DNA from: Chloroflexota bacterium
GTDB taxonomy: Bacteria; Chloroflexota; Chloroflexia; Thermomicrobiales; UBA6265
Length of the DNA: 16,497 bases
Direction: 5' to 3'
Assembly: GCA_023389575.1 (NCBI GenBank)
Contig: JAEWEG010000076.1
Coordinates: forward strand, 1 to 16,497
Shown: in pieces, positions 1 through 8,104 of the stretch
Layout of the letters: each line of letters starts with the position of its first letter
How positions within the stretch are numbered: position 1 is the stretch's first letter
Position numbers and translations under genes: made by a program
The notes under the pieces: model-generated
The model's input: only the letters and a program-made list of their open reading frames with translations
Database searches by the model: none
What the model was told of the DNA's origin: nothing

Positions 1-2285
1 GCGCCCACATGCTTCGAGGCCGTCCGCCGCGAGATGAACAACCGGGAGGCGATCTCCTCGTCGGAGACGCCATTCACCATCAGGGCCAGCACCTCGCGCT
101 CCCGCTGCGTCAACACCGAACCCTGGCCCGGATACGCGGCCAGTGCCCGCCTCCCCAGCGACACCGCGTCCTGGTACGCCAACGCCCGGCCCTCGTTCCA
201 GGCGCGGGCGAACATCGCCGGTTCAAGCGTCGCCCTCAGCGTCTCAATCGCTTCGTCGGCCCTTGCCTGCAAACCCGGCGTGAAGCGGAGGCCAAGGTCC
301 TGTCGCAACCGCACCGCGTTGGACATGAGTCGCGTCGCGTCCGACGCCTGGCTGGTGCGCGCCAGGATCACCGCTACCTCTGCGAGCACGAACGCGGCAT
401 CGATGTTCGGCTCCCCATCCTGGTGGATTTCCAGCGCCGCGTCGAAGCTCTCGACCGCCCTGTCGAACTCCCGCATCAGCATCCAGGCCCGGCCCAACCC
501 CTCCAGCGCCATCGCCGAATGCGCCCTGTACCCGGCGTCCCTCCACCCCTGCAGCGCCACCTGGTGCCACCGAAGCGCGGTCGCATAGTCCCCCCGCTTC
601 GTCTCCAGGCTGCCGCGCAGATTGGCGAACCCACCCACATACCAGGGATCGCTCAACCGCCTCGCCATGTCGAAGCCCTGCTCCAGCCAGCTCACGGCTT
701 CGTCCATCTCCCCGTCGTCCAGCTTCGACCTCGCCAGCGTCAGCATCACCTCCATCGTCTTGGTGTCGTCGCCCACCTGTTGCCACACCGAAATCGCGTC
801 GATCGCCAGGCGGTACGCGGTGGCGTTGTCCTCCCGCCAGGTCGCCAGCATGCCCATCGCCGAGAGTACCTGGCCCCGGATTTCGAGCGGCACCCGAGCG
901 TCGTTGCGGGCGCTCATCTCCTCCATCAGGTTCCATCCCTCGTCCAGGAACCCCGGGTCAGTCCAGAACCACGACAAGCGCCCCACGCCTTCCATTGCCC
1001 GCGTCAGGTTTTCCCGGTCCAGGTCCCAGCGAAACGCCGCGCGAATATTGGCGACGTCCGCCAGCACCCTGTAGTACCACGCAGCCTGCTCGGTTCCCTC
1101 CAGGCCCGGTTGCGCCAAACGGGAAAATTCCAGCATCACCTGTGCGTGCGCCTCCCGAACGCGATCCCGGTCATCGGAGCGCTCCAGGTGCTCCACCGCC
1201 AGCTCCCGCGTGGTCTCGAGCATGGTGAATCGCGGCTCCCCGATCCCGCTGGCCACGCTCCGGATCAACCCATGCCGCATCAACTCATCGACCGCGCCCT
1301 CCACGTCCCCCGCGTCCGAGCCCAATTCGGCGGCCAGCGCCTCCGCCCGCTCCAGGGTGAACCCCCCTTCCCACACCCCGAACCATGTCCAGCACTCGCG
1401 AGCCCGGGGCGAAAGCAGGTCCACGCTCCACATCACCGCCGCCCGCATCGTCTGGTGGCGCGGAACCGCGTCCCTCGGACCACGGTCCAGCAGCGAGAGT
1501 TGCCGGCGCAGGCGGTCGGCCAGGGCGTGGGGCGACAGATGGGCCGCACGTGCCGCCGCCAGTTCGATCGCCAGCGGCAAGCCATCAAACCGGGAGCAAA
1601 TGAAGGCGACATCGGCCGCGTTGGCCTGGGTAAGCTCGAATGGCGCGAACGCCGACCGCGCCCGCTCCACGAAGAGTTGCACCGCCCCCGAGCCGGCCAC
1701 CGCCTCCACGCCCGCGGTGTTCCCACCGGCGGGCAGAGACAGAGGGTCGACCACGATGACCCGCTCGCCGGACAGGCCCAGTCGCACCCGGCTGGTCGCC
1801 AGCACGGTCAGGTCCGGGCAGGCGGCCAGGAGTTCGCTCGCCACCGTCGCGCCATCCAGCAGGTGCTCGAAGTTGTCCAGCACCAGCAAGGCGGCACGAT
1901 CGCGCAGGCTGGCCGCGAGAATGTCGATCACCGGCCGGTTCGGCAGGGTTTCCAGGCCCAGAGCCCGCAGGATGGTGGCCGGAATCAGCGCGGGATCGCT
2001 CACCTCCGCCAGGGAGACGAAACCAGCCCGGTCCCGCACGTTCGCCCGGCGCGCCACCGCCAGCGCCAGCCGCGTCTTGCCGATGCCTCCCGGACCGGTC
2101 AGGGTCACCAGCCGCACCTCGGGATCGTCGACCAGCGCCCCCACGCGCTCGATCTCGCCGGCCCTCCCCACCAGCGAGGTGGACGGGTTAGGCAACGCGA
2201 ACGACCCGGCCTCGCTCGGCTCCAAGGCGTCGATCAGCGCGTCTGTATCCCGCTCGGCGGGAGAAGGGCGAGGTTGTTCACTCAT
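1..2285 (-). CDS. NB-ARC/TPR-like ATPase with C-terminal LuxR helix-turn-helix, transcriptional regulator (partial, 3' end off the window)
   Basis: Signal-sensing ATPase fused to a DNA-binding domain, probably a transcription activator acting in the cytoplasm. I read 761 residues. A P-loop GPGGIGKT lies at about residues 64-71, a Walker B LLVLDNFE at 133-140, and the GLPLAIELAAAR motif typical of NB-ARC/AfsR-like ATPases at 235-246. A long helical region follows, consistent with TPR-like repeats. The last 37 residues (LTQREREVLALMVNGVSDEE onward, ending RRTASKHVG) match the LuxR/GerE helix-turn-helix, so only the final 25-30 residues are missing past the left edge. I chose the ATG at 2285 because GGTGA sits 5 bases upstream; an in-frame ATG at 2300 is the alternative. 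It lies downstream of the surface-protein gene on the same strand. The signal and target genes cannot be told from the sequence. Confidence 0.9.
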   Translation of the reverse strand, partial: MSEQPRPSPAERDTDALIDALEPSEAGSFALPNPSTSLVGRAGEIERVGALVDDPEVRLVTLTGPGGIGKTRLALAVARRANVRDRAGFVSLAEVSDPALIPATILRALGLETLPNRPVIDILAASLRDRAALLVLDNFEHLLDGATVASELLAACPDLTVLATSRVRLGLSGERVIVVDPLSLPAGGNTAGVEAVAGSGAVQLFVERARSAFAPFELTQANAADVAFICSRFDGLPLAIELAAARAAHLSPHALADRLRRQLSLLDRGPRDAVPRHQTMRAAVMWSVDLLSPRARECWTWFGVWEGGFTLERAEALAAELGSDAGDVEGAVDELMRHGLIRSVASGIGEPRFTMLETTRELAVEHLERSDDRDRVREAHAQVMLEFSRLAQPGLEGTEQAAWYYRVLADVANIRAAFRWDLDRENLTRAMEGVGRLSWFWTDPGFLDEGWNLMEEMSARNDARVPLEIRGQVLSAMGMLATWREDNATAYRLAIDAISVWQQVGDDTKTMEVMLTLARSKLDDGEMDEAVSWLEQGFDMARRLSDPWYVGGFANLRGSLETKRGDYATALRWHQVALQGWRDAGYRAHSAMALEGLGRAWMLMREFDRAVESFDAALEIHQDGEPNIDAAFVLAEVAVILARTSQASDATRLMSNAVRLRQDLGLRFTPGLQARADEAIETLRATLEPAMFARAWNEGRALAYQDAVSLGRRALAAYPGQGSVLTQREREVLALMVNGVSDEEIASRLFISRRTASKHVG

Positions 2286-2363
2286 CGTTGTCACCGGCAT
2301 GGGGCCATCGTCTCGGTCTCCATCATATACCCACGCCCGGCAATCTCAACGTCACGCCAGGAA

Positions 2364-2385
2364 CCCCGGCCCGTTGGGGCCAGGG
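2364..2385 (-). terminator. GC-rich hairpin between surface-protein gene and LuxR-type regulator
   Basis: Inverted repeat GGCCC (2368-2372) and GGGCC (2377-2381) around a GTTG loop. After one mismatch it is extended by CCC/GGG at 2364-2366 and 2383-2385. It begins about 38 bases past the stop codon of the upstream minus-strand gene. There is no T tract on the minus strand after it, so it is not a classic intrinsic terminator. It could be an attenuator or have no role. Confidence 0.3.
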
Positions 2386-2422
2386 TGCTCATCCTGAATC
2401 GTTCGCGTCGAATGAAGATATC

Positions 2423-5400
2423 CTACGTTCTCCGTCCTCCCCGGCTCACGATGCTCCCGGCGCCCGCGAAGAGCACCGCCGCCAACACAAGCAATGGGAA
2501 CGGTGAACGGTCCGTCCCGCCAGTCGCGCCGGCCACCGGCAGCCGCGACACGGTCGCGTCCCCATTTCCGGCAAGCTGACCGGACTGGAGACCGCCGGCC
2601 GTCGACCCGCCCCCGTTCGACCCGCCCGCCGGTGGCATCGAACCATCCGAGTCCCCGGTTGGCGCGATCGCCGCGGGACCGGTCGGCTCACCAGTCGGCT
2701 CGCCAGTAGGCTCCTCGGTGGAGGGCTCCGTGGCTGGTTCGGTTGGGTCCTGGGTCGGCACCTCCGTCGCGGGATCGGTCGGGACCTCGGTCGGTTCTTC
2801 CGTCACCGGTTCAGTCGGCTCCTCGGTAATCGGCTCGGTCGGAACGTCAGTCGGGATTTCGGTAGGCTGCTCGGTCGCGGGTTCCGTTGGCGGATCGACG
2901 ATCACGGCGTCGTCGTCCACCACCACCAGCACGCAATTGCTCCACAGCGGCCGCTCCTCGCCGGTGTCGCTTCGATAATGGATCTGCGCGTTGAACGAGT
3001 AGGCGAACGGTACATCCAGGGGATTGGGTAGCGGCGAGTACCCGACCGAAATCGTGTCCTGCCCCGGCTCTCGCGCGTGCAGGTCGGAACTCATTGGAAC
3101 GCCGCTGCAATCCGAGCCCGTCCTGCCCGGATACAGCCGCGCCTGGTAGGCGGTGTCCGGCAGATTGGACACCTCCACGGTCAGGGGCATGGTGGTGGTC
3201 ACCTCCAGCGGACCGGCGCTTCCGTTCACGGTCACCAGGGGCGACCATCCTTCAACCGTCACGGTGACACAATTGGTCACCAACGAGACCGTTGATCCAC
3301 CGATCTCGACCTCGCCCGATATTCGGTACGATCGCGTTCCCACCATTGAATCAACGGTCGGGATCGCGTGCGTCGCGGTTCCATCGGGTCCAGCCGCCCC
3401 AACCGGGAAGAGCGACCAGGCCGGCGATTCGCAGAATTCTCCAAGGCTGACCTCGCGAAGCAACCCGGCCCCCGAGCCCGCTGGCCATCCTGTGACGTCG
3501 AGATTCAAGGTGGTGCCAACCATCACGCTCAGCGGACCGCTGCTTCCATTAATCGTGAGCGCGGGCTCGCCAATGGCCCTCACCGCCACGCAATTGGTAT
3601 CGCCGCGCGGAGTCAGCACCCGGTACGACCAGGTTCCAGGCTCGTCCCGCGAACCCGTCGCCGCCAGCGTCCCCTCCTCGGTCGTCTCCGATTCCAGGTT
3701 CGTCGCCGTTCCCGTGCAGTCACTCGAGTCGTCATACCGGGCGAGCGTGACCCGCGTCAGCGGTGGCAACCCCTGCCCGGCAATTGCATACGCCTCGTTC
3801 ACACGCACGCTCGCCTGGGTGCCGCTTCCATTGATTGTCAGCGCCGGATCGACCTCGACGTCGAAGAACCGCACGAACACACAGTTGGTGGCCGCGGTCG
3901 ATGGCGGTTCGAGTCGCACATTCACGCCGAACGAGTCCTCCGGAAACCCATCGCTCAGGAAGAACTCGATCGTACCGTCCTGACCCACCGTTCCGGGAAG
4001 GTCGTCCGGGCTGTCGTTCAGGTCGCAGCCGAAGGCCGGATACGCCCCCACGCCTGGCGGCAGGCCAGTGGCGACGAGGTGCAGTTCGTCGCCGAGCACC
4101 ACCGAGATCGGCCCCCGGCTACCGTTGACCAGCAACTCCGACTCGTTCGGCAGGAAGTGAATGGTCACGCAATTCGTTTCCCGGGTCGCCGTTCGGAACA
4201 GCACCGATACGGACTCCCGGCCCGAGGCAAACAACGTGAAGGACCGATCCACCTGGCCAGAATTCGACACCGTGTAGGGACTGGTGGGATCCACGAACGA
4301 CGAGCCCACACATCCAGCGGCGGGATAGTAGATCAGGTTCGCCATCTGCCCAGGCGGCAGGCCGGTCGCGAACAGGTTCGCGTTCTGGCCCTCGATCGCG
4401 GAAAGCTCCACTGGCTCCGAGTTGACTCGCAGGGTCGCGACCGCCGTCCTTAGCTCCACTTGAACGCACGGTGTCTCCGCCAGCGGAAACCCGCTGGCAT
4501 TGTGAGACCGGACCTGATACCAGCGAAGCCCCGGCACCGACTCGTACGCGGAATGTGACACCACCGTGGCCGGCCCGAAATTCGCCATCAGCGACCGGTC
4601 CGAACAATCCGGCGATGTCGACCTGATCAGTTGGTGCCTGGTCGCCTCGGCGGGTAGATTTCCTGCCGCGAACGTCAGTTGCATGGCATCGTCGGCCACC
4701 ACCGGCCCAGCGGAGCCATTCACCAGCAGGAATGGAGAGCCCGACGACACGGACGCGTCGACGCACTGGGTTACGCCGAGCGCGAGCCTGTTCCCGTCGA
4801 GGTCGCTCACGTACACACTCGCCTGGAACGAATACACGCCTGGCGATCGAGGTGGCAGCGTCATGTCCCACGTGTAGTTTGGGTATGGGCCATGGTGCCG
4901 ATGATAGCGGAAGGCACCGCGGTCGCAACCCCACTGCTCGTAATACTCGGTGATCGTGGTCGACATCGCATACCCGCCGCTTACCGGGAACAGGGCCGCG
5001 AGATTCGCGATGTCCGGCACATGGAAGTTCAACGCCGTGCTGGTGTTGAGATACACCGGACCAGTTTGACCATTGAGTGTCAGGACGCCACCGCCGGTTG
5101 AAGGCAACGCCAGCAACGACACGCCGCTGATCTCCGTCGGGTCTCCTTCGGATGGAGTTGCCTCGGTGCCTTCCTCCGGCGCCATTGTCTCCGGGGTCTC
5201 TTCGGCGGGAGCTTCCGTCACACCCGGCTCAACCGGAACCTCCGTCGCTTCACCCGAAGGCTCCACCCCGGTCGGATCCGCGGGGTCGGTCTCGACCATG
5301 ATCGGAGGTGCGGTCTGGGTCGGTGACTCGGTCGCTGGGGGAGGCTGTGTCGCGGGTTGAGTCGGAGTTGGAGGAGGCGGCTGTGTCGCGGTCGGGGTCG

Positions 5401-5641
5401 GAGTTGGACTCGGCGGGGGTGGCTCCGTCGCGACCGGGGGTGGCTCGGTTGCGACCGCGAGCGGCTCCACGGACACATCGGTCGCCGTGGGATCAACCGC
5501 CACCACGGGTTCTTCCTCCGTGGGCGGCGCGTCCTCCGCCGATATCGCCGCCCATGGAACCAGCGGCAGGAGCAGGACGACGATGATGAACGCGGTGAAG
5601 AGCGCGGTCGGTCGAACGCGGGAAGGGAAGAGAGCCGTCAT
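2423..5641 (-). CDS. Secreted, C-terminally anchored surface protein with two Pro/Thr-rich stalks and seven Cys-paired repeat domains
   Basis: I do not recognise a named family. The 1072-residue product starts at the ATG at 5641, with AAGGA 9 bases upstream; the in-frame ATG at 5722 would put 27 polar residues before the signal peptide. Order: basic N-terminus and hydrophobic core at about 11-35 (probable cleavage after AISA); Pro/Thr/Glu-rich stalk at about 39-173; seven repeats starting near residues 186, 304, 403, 502, 600, 694 and 802; a second stalk of P-T-E/D units at about 916-995; a Gly/Ser linker; LPVAG at 1034-1038; a hydrophobic segment at about 1049-1065; and a tail ending RGGRRT. 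This is the layout of a wall- or membrane-anchored protein. The mature chain has exactly 14 Cys, two per repeat. It could be an adhesin, a surface-layer or stalk protein, or a binding protein; the sequence does not decide. Confidence 0.85.
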   Translation of the reverse strand: MTALFPSRVRPTALFTAFIIVVLLLPLVPWAAISAEDAPPTEEEPVVAVDPTATDVSVEPLAVATEPPPVATEPPPPSPTPTPTATQPPPPTPTQPATQPPPATESPTQTAPPIMVETDPADPTGVEPSGEATEVPVEPGVTEAPAEETPETMAPEEGTEATPSEGDPTEISGVSLLALPSTGGGVLTLNGQTGPVYLNTSTALNFHVPDIANLAALFPVSGGYAMSTTITEYYEQWGCDRGAFRYHRHHGPYPNYTWDMTLPPRSPGVYSFQASVYVSDLDGNRLALGVTQCVDASVSSGSPFLLVNGSAGPVVADDAMQLTFAAGNLPAEATRHQLIRSTSPDCSDRSLMANFGPATVVSHSAYESVPGLRWYQVRSHNASGFPLAETPCVQVELRTAVATLRVNSEPVELSAIEGQNANLFATGLPPGQMANLIYYPAAGCVGSSFVDPTSPYTVSNSGQVDRSFTLFASGRESVSVLFRTATRETNCVTIHFLPNESELLVNGSRGPISVVLGDELHLVATGLPPGVGAYPAFGCDLNDSPDDLPGTVGQDGTIEFFLSDGFPEDSFGVNVRLEPPSTAATNCVFVRFFDVEVDPALTINGSGTQASVRVNEAYAIAGQGLPPLTRVTLARYDDSSDCTGTATNLESETTEEGTLAATGSRDEPGTWSYRVLTPRGDTNCVAVRAIGEPALTINGSSGPLSVMVGTTLNLDVTGWPAGSGAGLLREVSLGEFCESPAWSLFPVGAAGPDGTATHAIPTVDSMVGTRSYRISGEVEIGGSTVSLVTNCVTVTVEGWSPLVTVNGSAGPLEVTTTMPLTVEVSNLPDTAYQARLYPGRTGSDCSGVPMSSDLHAREPGQDTISVGYSPLPNPLDVPFAYSFNAQIHYRSDTGEERPLWSNCVLVVVDDDAVIVDPPTEPATEQPTEIPTDVPTEPITEEPTEPVTEEPTEVPTDPATEVPTQDPTEPATEPSTEEPTGEPTGEPTGPAAIAPTGDSDGSMPPAGGSNGGGSTAGGLQSGQLAGNGDATVSRLPVAGATGGTDRSPFPLLVLAAVLFAGAGSIVSRGGRRT
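2657..2896 (-). repeat. Low-complexity Pro-Thr-Glu stalk coding repeat (C-terminal)
   Basis: About 80 codons made of short units such as EPTEP, EVPTDP and EEPTE encode the stalk between the last repeat domain and the anchor. At the DNA level it is an imperfect tandem array of cggt/ggct-c-ggt-type units with a period of about 12-15 bases. Such stalks hold surface domains away from the envelope and often vary in length between strains. Confidence 0.8.
2912..5086 (-). repeat. Seven tandem ~100-residue Ig-like candidate domains within the surface protein
   Basis: Each unit opens with a motif close to L-x-V-N-G-S-x-G-P (variants LTLNGQTGP, LLVNGSAGP, LRVNSEPVE, LLVNGSRGP, LTINGSGTQ, LTINGSSGP, VTVNGSAGP). 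A second strand ends at the L-P-P/A motif, for example ATGLPPG. Near the middle is one Cys, often in a D/G-C context, and near the end a second Cys in T-N-C-V or a variant. Paired Cys positions in the protein are 239/293, 346/392, 444/491, 539/587, 642/684, 737/791 and 845/903. Alternating hydrophobic residues suggest a beta-sandwich. That fold and the disulfides are inference. Confidence 0.8.
5303..5485 (-). repeat. Low-complexity Pro/Thr-rich stalk coding repeat (N-terminal)
   Basis: This codes for the N-terminal stalk after the signal peptide, with runs such as ATEPPPVATEPPPPSPTPTP. Imperfect tandem units of the gtc-gcg-gt / gga-ggc type are visible in the DNA. It resembles the linkers of secreted Chloroflexota and Actinomycetota proteins. 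Confidence 0.7.
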
Positions 5642-5944
5642 TCCAGACCATCCTTCAGAATCCGGGCACACGCGATACCCTTGGTGAGAATCCGAGTGAT
5701 TCCACCTTATCCATCGGTCCATTCACCGAATAGTGGTAGTTCTCCCCATTTCCGGCCCCACGCCACTAGGGCACAACTGCCCCGCTCCAGCCTCCACGAA
5801 CCCCGGAAACCTGCTTCCCGGCGTATACTTCAGGGGTCCGTACTCTTGAGGGGTACTTCTACCTGCGAGTCATTCCTGATTTGCCCGTCCGGAAATCCAT
5901 CGATTGATGGTCGCGATCGCACAACATCCACCGGAGATCCGCAC
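5642..5944. promoter_or_regulatory. Divergent intergenic region between surface-protein gene and flavoprotein gene
   Basis: This 303-base region must hold the starts of both divergent genes; I see no gene in it. On the plus strand a good -10-like TATACT lies at 5824-5829, without a convincing -35. Overlapping it are three copies of a TACT-containing unit: TACTTCAGGGGT (from 5826), TACTCTTGAGGGGT (from 5841) and TACTTCT (5854-5860). Two GTAC tetramers (5840-5843, 5853-5856) form a loose palindrome. A second inverted repeat, CCATC-GATT-GATGG, lies at 5897-5910, 35 bases before the flavoprotein start. These look like operator candidates, but none is a known motif. No convincing minus-strand promoter was found. 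Confidence 0.35.
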
Positions 5945-8041
5945 ATGTTCCGATGTAAAGTTTGTGGCTGGATCCATGAAGGAGCCGCACCGCCCGACGC
6001 CTGCCCGTCCTGCGGCGCTCCCGCCGACCGCTTCCGTGCCATGGATGGCGCTGAAGTGGGCATGACCACGGCGGAACTCGCCGCGCTCGGTATCGCCGGG
6101 CAAGGCTTCGACCAGATCGACGTCGAGGACAGCCGCCGCATCCGCCTCCTCGCCTTCGTCGACGCGTCCTTCTTCTCGCCGTTCACCATTCGCGGCGGCA
6201 AACGCTATCCCATCTACACCGGCGATCCGCAGTGGTTCTCCGACAACATCCCCTGCATGACCGCCTGCCCGTCGCACACCGACATCTCGCGCTACATCGC
6301 GCTCATCGCCGACGGCCGCTACGCCGACAGCTACGAGCTGAACCGCGAGCACAACGTGTTCCCGGGCTGCCTCGGCCGCATGTGCGCCCGCCCCTGCGAG
6401 GATGCCTGCCGCCGCAAGGAAGTCGATGCGCCCATCGGCATCTGCTATCTGAAGCGCGTGGCCGCCGACTACCGTGGCGAAACCCGACGCGAATCGCCGC
6501 CCCCGCCCAATGGCAAGTCCGTCGCCATCGTCGGCGCCGGCGTCTGCGGCCTCACCACCGGCCGCCAGCTTGCCCGCAAGGGGTACTCCGTCGATATCTA
6601 CGAGCGCTTCCCGGTTCCGGGCGGCGTGATGTGGACAGGCGTGCCGGAATGGCGCCTCCCGCGTGACGTCATCGCAGAAGAGGTCTCCCAGATCACCGAC
6701 CTCGGCGTCCGCATCCACTACAACACCGAAGTTGGCAAGGATGTTCACCTCAGCGACCTCGCGGCCAACAACGACGCGGTCGTGCTCGCCGCCGGCTGCC
6801 AGACCGCAAGCTCCATGGGCGTTCCGGGCGAAGACCTGAACGGCGTGGTCTCCGGCCTCCAGTTCCTCGAGGACTCCGCCCTCGGCCAGAAGGATGTCTG
6901 GGTCGGTAAGCGCGTCGTCACCGTCGGTGGTGGTTTCACCTCCATGGACTGCGTTCGCACCGTGCTCCGCCTCGGGGCCGAGCGCTCGGTCATGACCTAT
7001 CGCCGTACCGTCCACGAAATCCCGGTCGAGGAACTCGAGCTCGAAGAGGCCGAGATCGAGGGCGTCGAGCTGATGTACATGGTCACGCCGACCCGCGTGC
7101 TCGGCGACGACCAGGGCAACGTGATCGCCATCGAACTGGTCAAGAACGAACTCGGTGAACCGGATGCCTCCGGACGCCGCCGCCCGATGCCGGTCGAAGG
7201 CTCCGAGTTCCTCATCGAATGCGACATGGTCATCACCGCCATCGGCCAGAAGCAGGACAACCGCTTCCTTGAAGGCATGTTCAGCAAGACCGACCGCCGC
7301 GGCGTTCCCCTGCTGAACGAGAACCTCAAGAGCGAGATCGACAACATCTGGGCGGCCGGTGACTACGTCATCAACCCGACCAACTTCATCTCCTCCATCG
7401 GCGAAGGCAAGCGCGTCGCCGAACTGATCGACCAGGAACTGCGTGGCACCGCGCCGAAGCGCAAGGAGATGGAGATCACCCGCGTTCCGACCGAGTACGT
7501 CTCCACGCCGAACCCGCTCCTCTCCGAGGGCGTCGCCGAGTGGTCGATGACTGCCATGAGCCGCCGCCTCGTCTGGGGCGACGACTACGCGGGTGTCGGC
7601 CGCCAGGCCATGCCCATGCTCCCGGTGCCGCAGCGCGGCATGGGAACCATGGACAACACCCTCGAAACCGAAATCGGCTACACCAAGGCCATTGGCTTCG
7701 AGGAAGCCAAGCGCTGCCTCCAGTGCCAGCTCAACATCTTCATCGATGGCAACCGCTGCATTCTCTGCAATAGCTGCGCCGATGTCTGCCCGCACCAGTG
7801 CATCGAAATGATCTCGCCGGAGCGGATCTACAGCATCGACAACGATGTGGAAATGGCGGAACTCGCCCGCGCCGAACTCGGCCCGTTCGCCGCCGCCATG
7901 ATCATCGACGAACGCTCCTGCATCCGTTGCGGTCTCTGCGTCGACTGGTGTCCCACCGAGTGCCTGACCATGGACCACTTCCGGGTCACCCCGGCGGATC
8001 ACCGCGAAAGCGTCGACCTGGCCATCGTCGCCGACGGATAG
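5945..8041 (+). CDS. Rubredoxin-GltD-diferredoxin flavoprotein: NAD(P)H-dependent FAD/Fe-S oxidoreductase
   Basis: Electron-transfer enzyme predicted to move electrons between NAD(P)H, FAD and Fe-S centres in the cytoplasm. Start at the ATG at 5945, with GGAG 8 bases upstream; 698 residues. Residues 1-30 form a rubredoxin-like knuckle, Cys4-x2-Cys7-Gly and Cys20-x2-Cys23-Gly, as at the end of rubrerythrins. Residues about 95-175 hold the Cys-rich N-terminal domain of the GltD/dihydropyrimidine dehydrogenase family (Cys104, 108, 142, 147, 151, 155, 167). The FAD loop is G197-A-G199-V-C-G202 and the NAD(P) loop GGGFTSMD is at 328-335. SSIGEGKR near 483-490 is the conserved FAD-binding end. Two ferredoxin motifs follow, C605-x2-C608-x2-C611-x3-C615-P and C659-x2-C662-x2-C665-x3-C669-P. 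It is not ordinary glutamate synthase small subunit: no large subunit is adjacent, and the two end modules are extra. Substrate unknown. Confidence 0.92.
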   Translation: MFRCKVCGWIHEGAAPPDACPSCGAPADRFRAMDGAEVGMTTAELAALGIAGQGFDQIDVEDSRRIRLLAFVDASFFSPFTIRGGKRYPIYTGDPQWFSDNIPCMTACPSHTDISRYIALIADGRYADSYELNREHNVFPGCLGRMCARPCEDACRRKEVDAPIGICYLKRVAADYRGETRRESPPPPNGKSVAIVGAGVCGLTTGRQLARKGYSVDIYERFPVPGGVMWTGVPEWRLPRDVIAEEVSQITDLGVRIHYNTEVGKDVHLSDLAANNDAVVLAAGCQTASSMGVPGEDLNGVVSGLQFLEDSALGQKDVWVGKRVVTVGGGFTSMDCVRTVLRLGAERSVMTYRRTVHEIPVEELELEEAEIEGVELMYMVTPTRVLGDDQGNVIAIELVKNELGEPDASGRRRPMPVEGSEFLIECDMVITAIGQKQDNRFLEGMFSKTDRRGVPLLNENLKSEIDNIWAAGDYVINPTNFISSIGEGKRVAELIDQELRGTAPKRKEMEITRVPTEYVSTPNPLLSEGVAEWSMTAMSRRLVWGDDYAGVGRQAMPMLPVPQRGMGTMDNTLETEIGYTKAIGFEEAKRCLQCQLNIFIDGNRCILCNSCADVCPHQCIEMISPERIYSIDNDVEMAELARAELGPFAAAMIIDERSCIRCGLCVDWCPTECLTMDHFRVTPADHRESVDLAIVADG

Positions 8042-8063
8042 CCATCACCGAAACACTCGAACC

Positions 8064-8097
8064 CGGGAGGGATCGCCCGTATGGGCGGTCCCTTCCG
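8064..8097 (+). terminator. Strong 15-bp hairpin after flavoprotein gene, possible terminator or dispersed repeat
   Basis: The left arm 8064-8078 (C then GGGAGGGATCGCCC) and the right arm 8083-8097 (GGGCGGTCCCTTCC then G) pair over 15 positions with two G-U wobbles, closed by a GTAT tetraloop. It starts 23 bases after the flavoprotein stop. No T tract follows it. Because both strands fold equally well, it could be a bidirectional terminator, an mRNA 3'-end stabiliser or a copy of a REP-like dispersed element. Confidence 0.5.
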
Positions 8098-8104
8098 TAT
8101 ACCC

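Noticed and set aside
9..2579. 856-codon plus-strand open frame
   Set aside because: It is antisense to the NB-ARC/LuxR regulator, whose minus-strand frame carries P-loop, Walker B and LuxR motifs. The plus frame is Arg/Pro/His-rich with no domain.
2657..2896. Pro-Thr-Glu repeat DNA as a CRISPR-like array
   Set aside because: The units are 12-15 bases, in frame and coding, with no unique spacers between conserved repeats.
5086..5122. LPSTG sequence inside the surface protein as a sortase site
   Set aside because: It sits before the first repeat domain and is not followed by a hydrophobic helix and basic tail, so it is probably coincidence.
5357..5944. N-terminal extension of the flavoprotein frame to 5357
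   Set aside because: It overlaps the surface-protein gene on the other strand and is Arg/Pro-rich with no ribosome site. The rubredoxin knuckle begins at the ATG at 5945.
5870..8002. 710-codon minus-strand open frame
   Set aside because: It mirrors the flavoprotein codons in a GC-rich gene and reads as Asp/Ala/Gly/His-rich low-information sequence. The plus strand has clear Cys, FAD and NAD(P) motifs.
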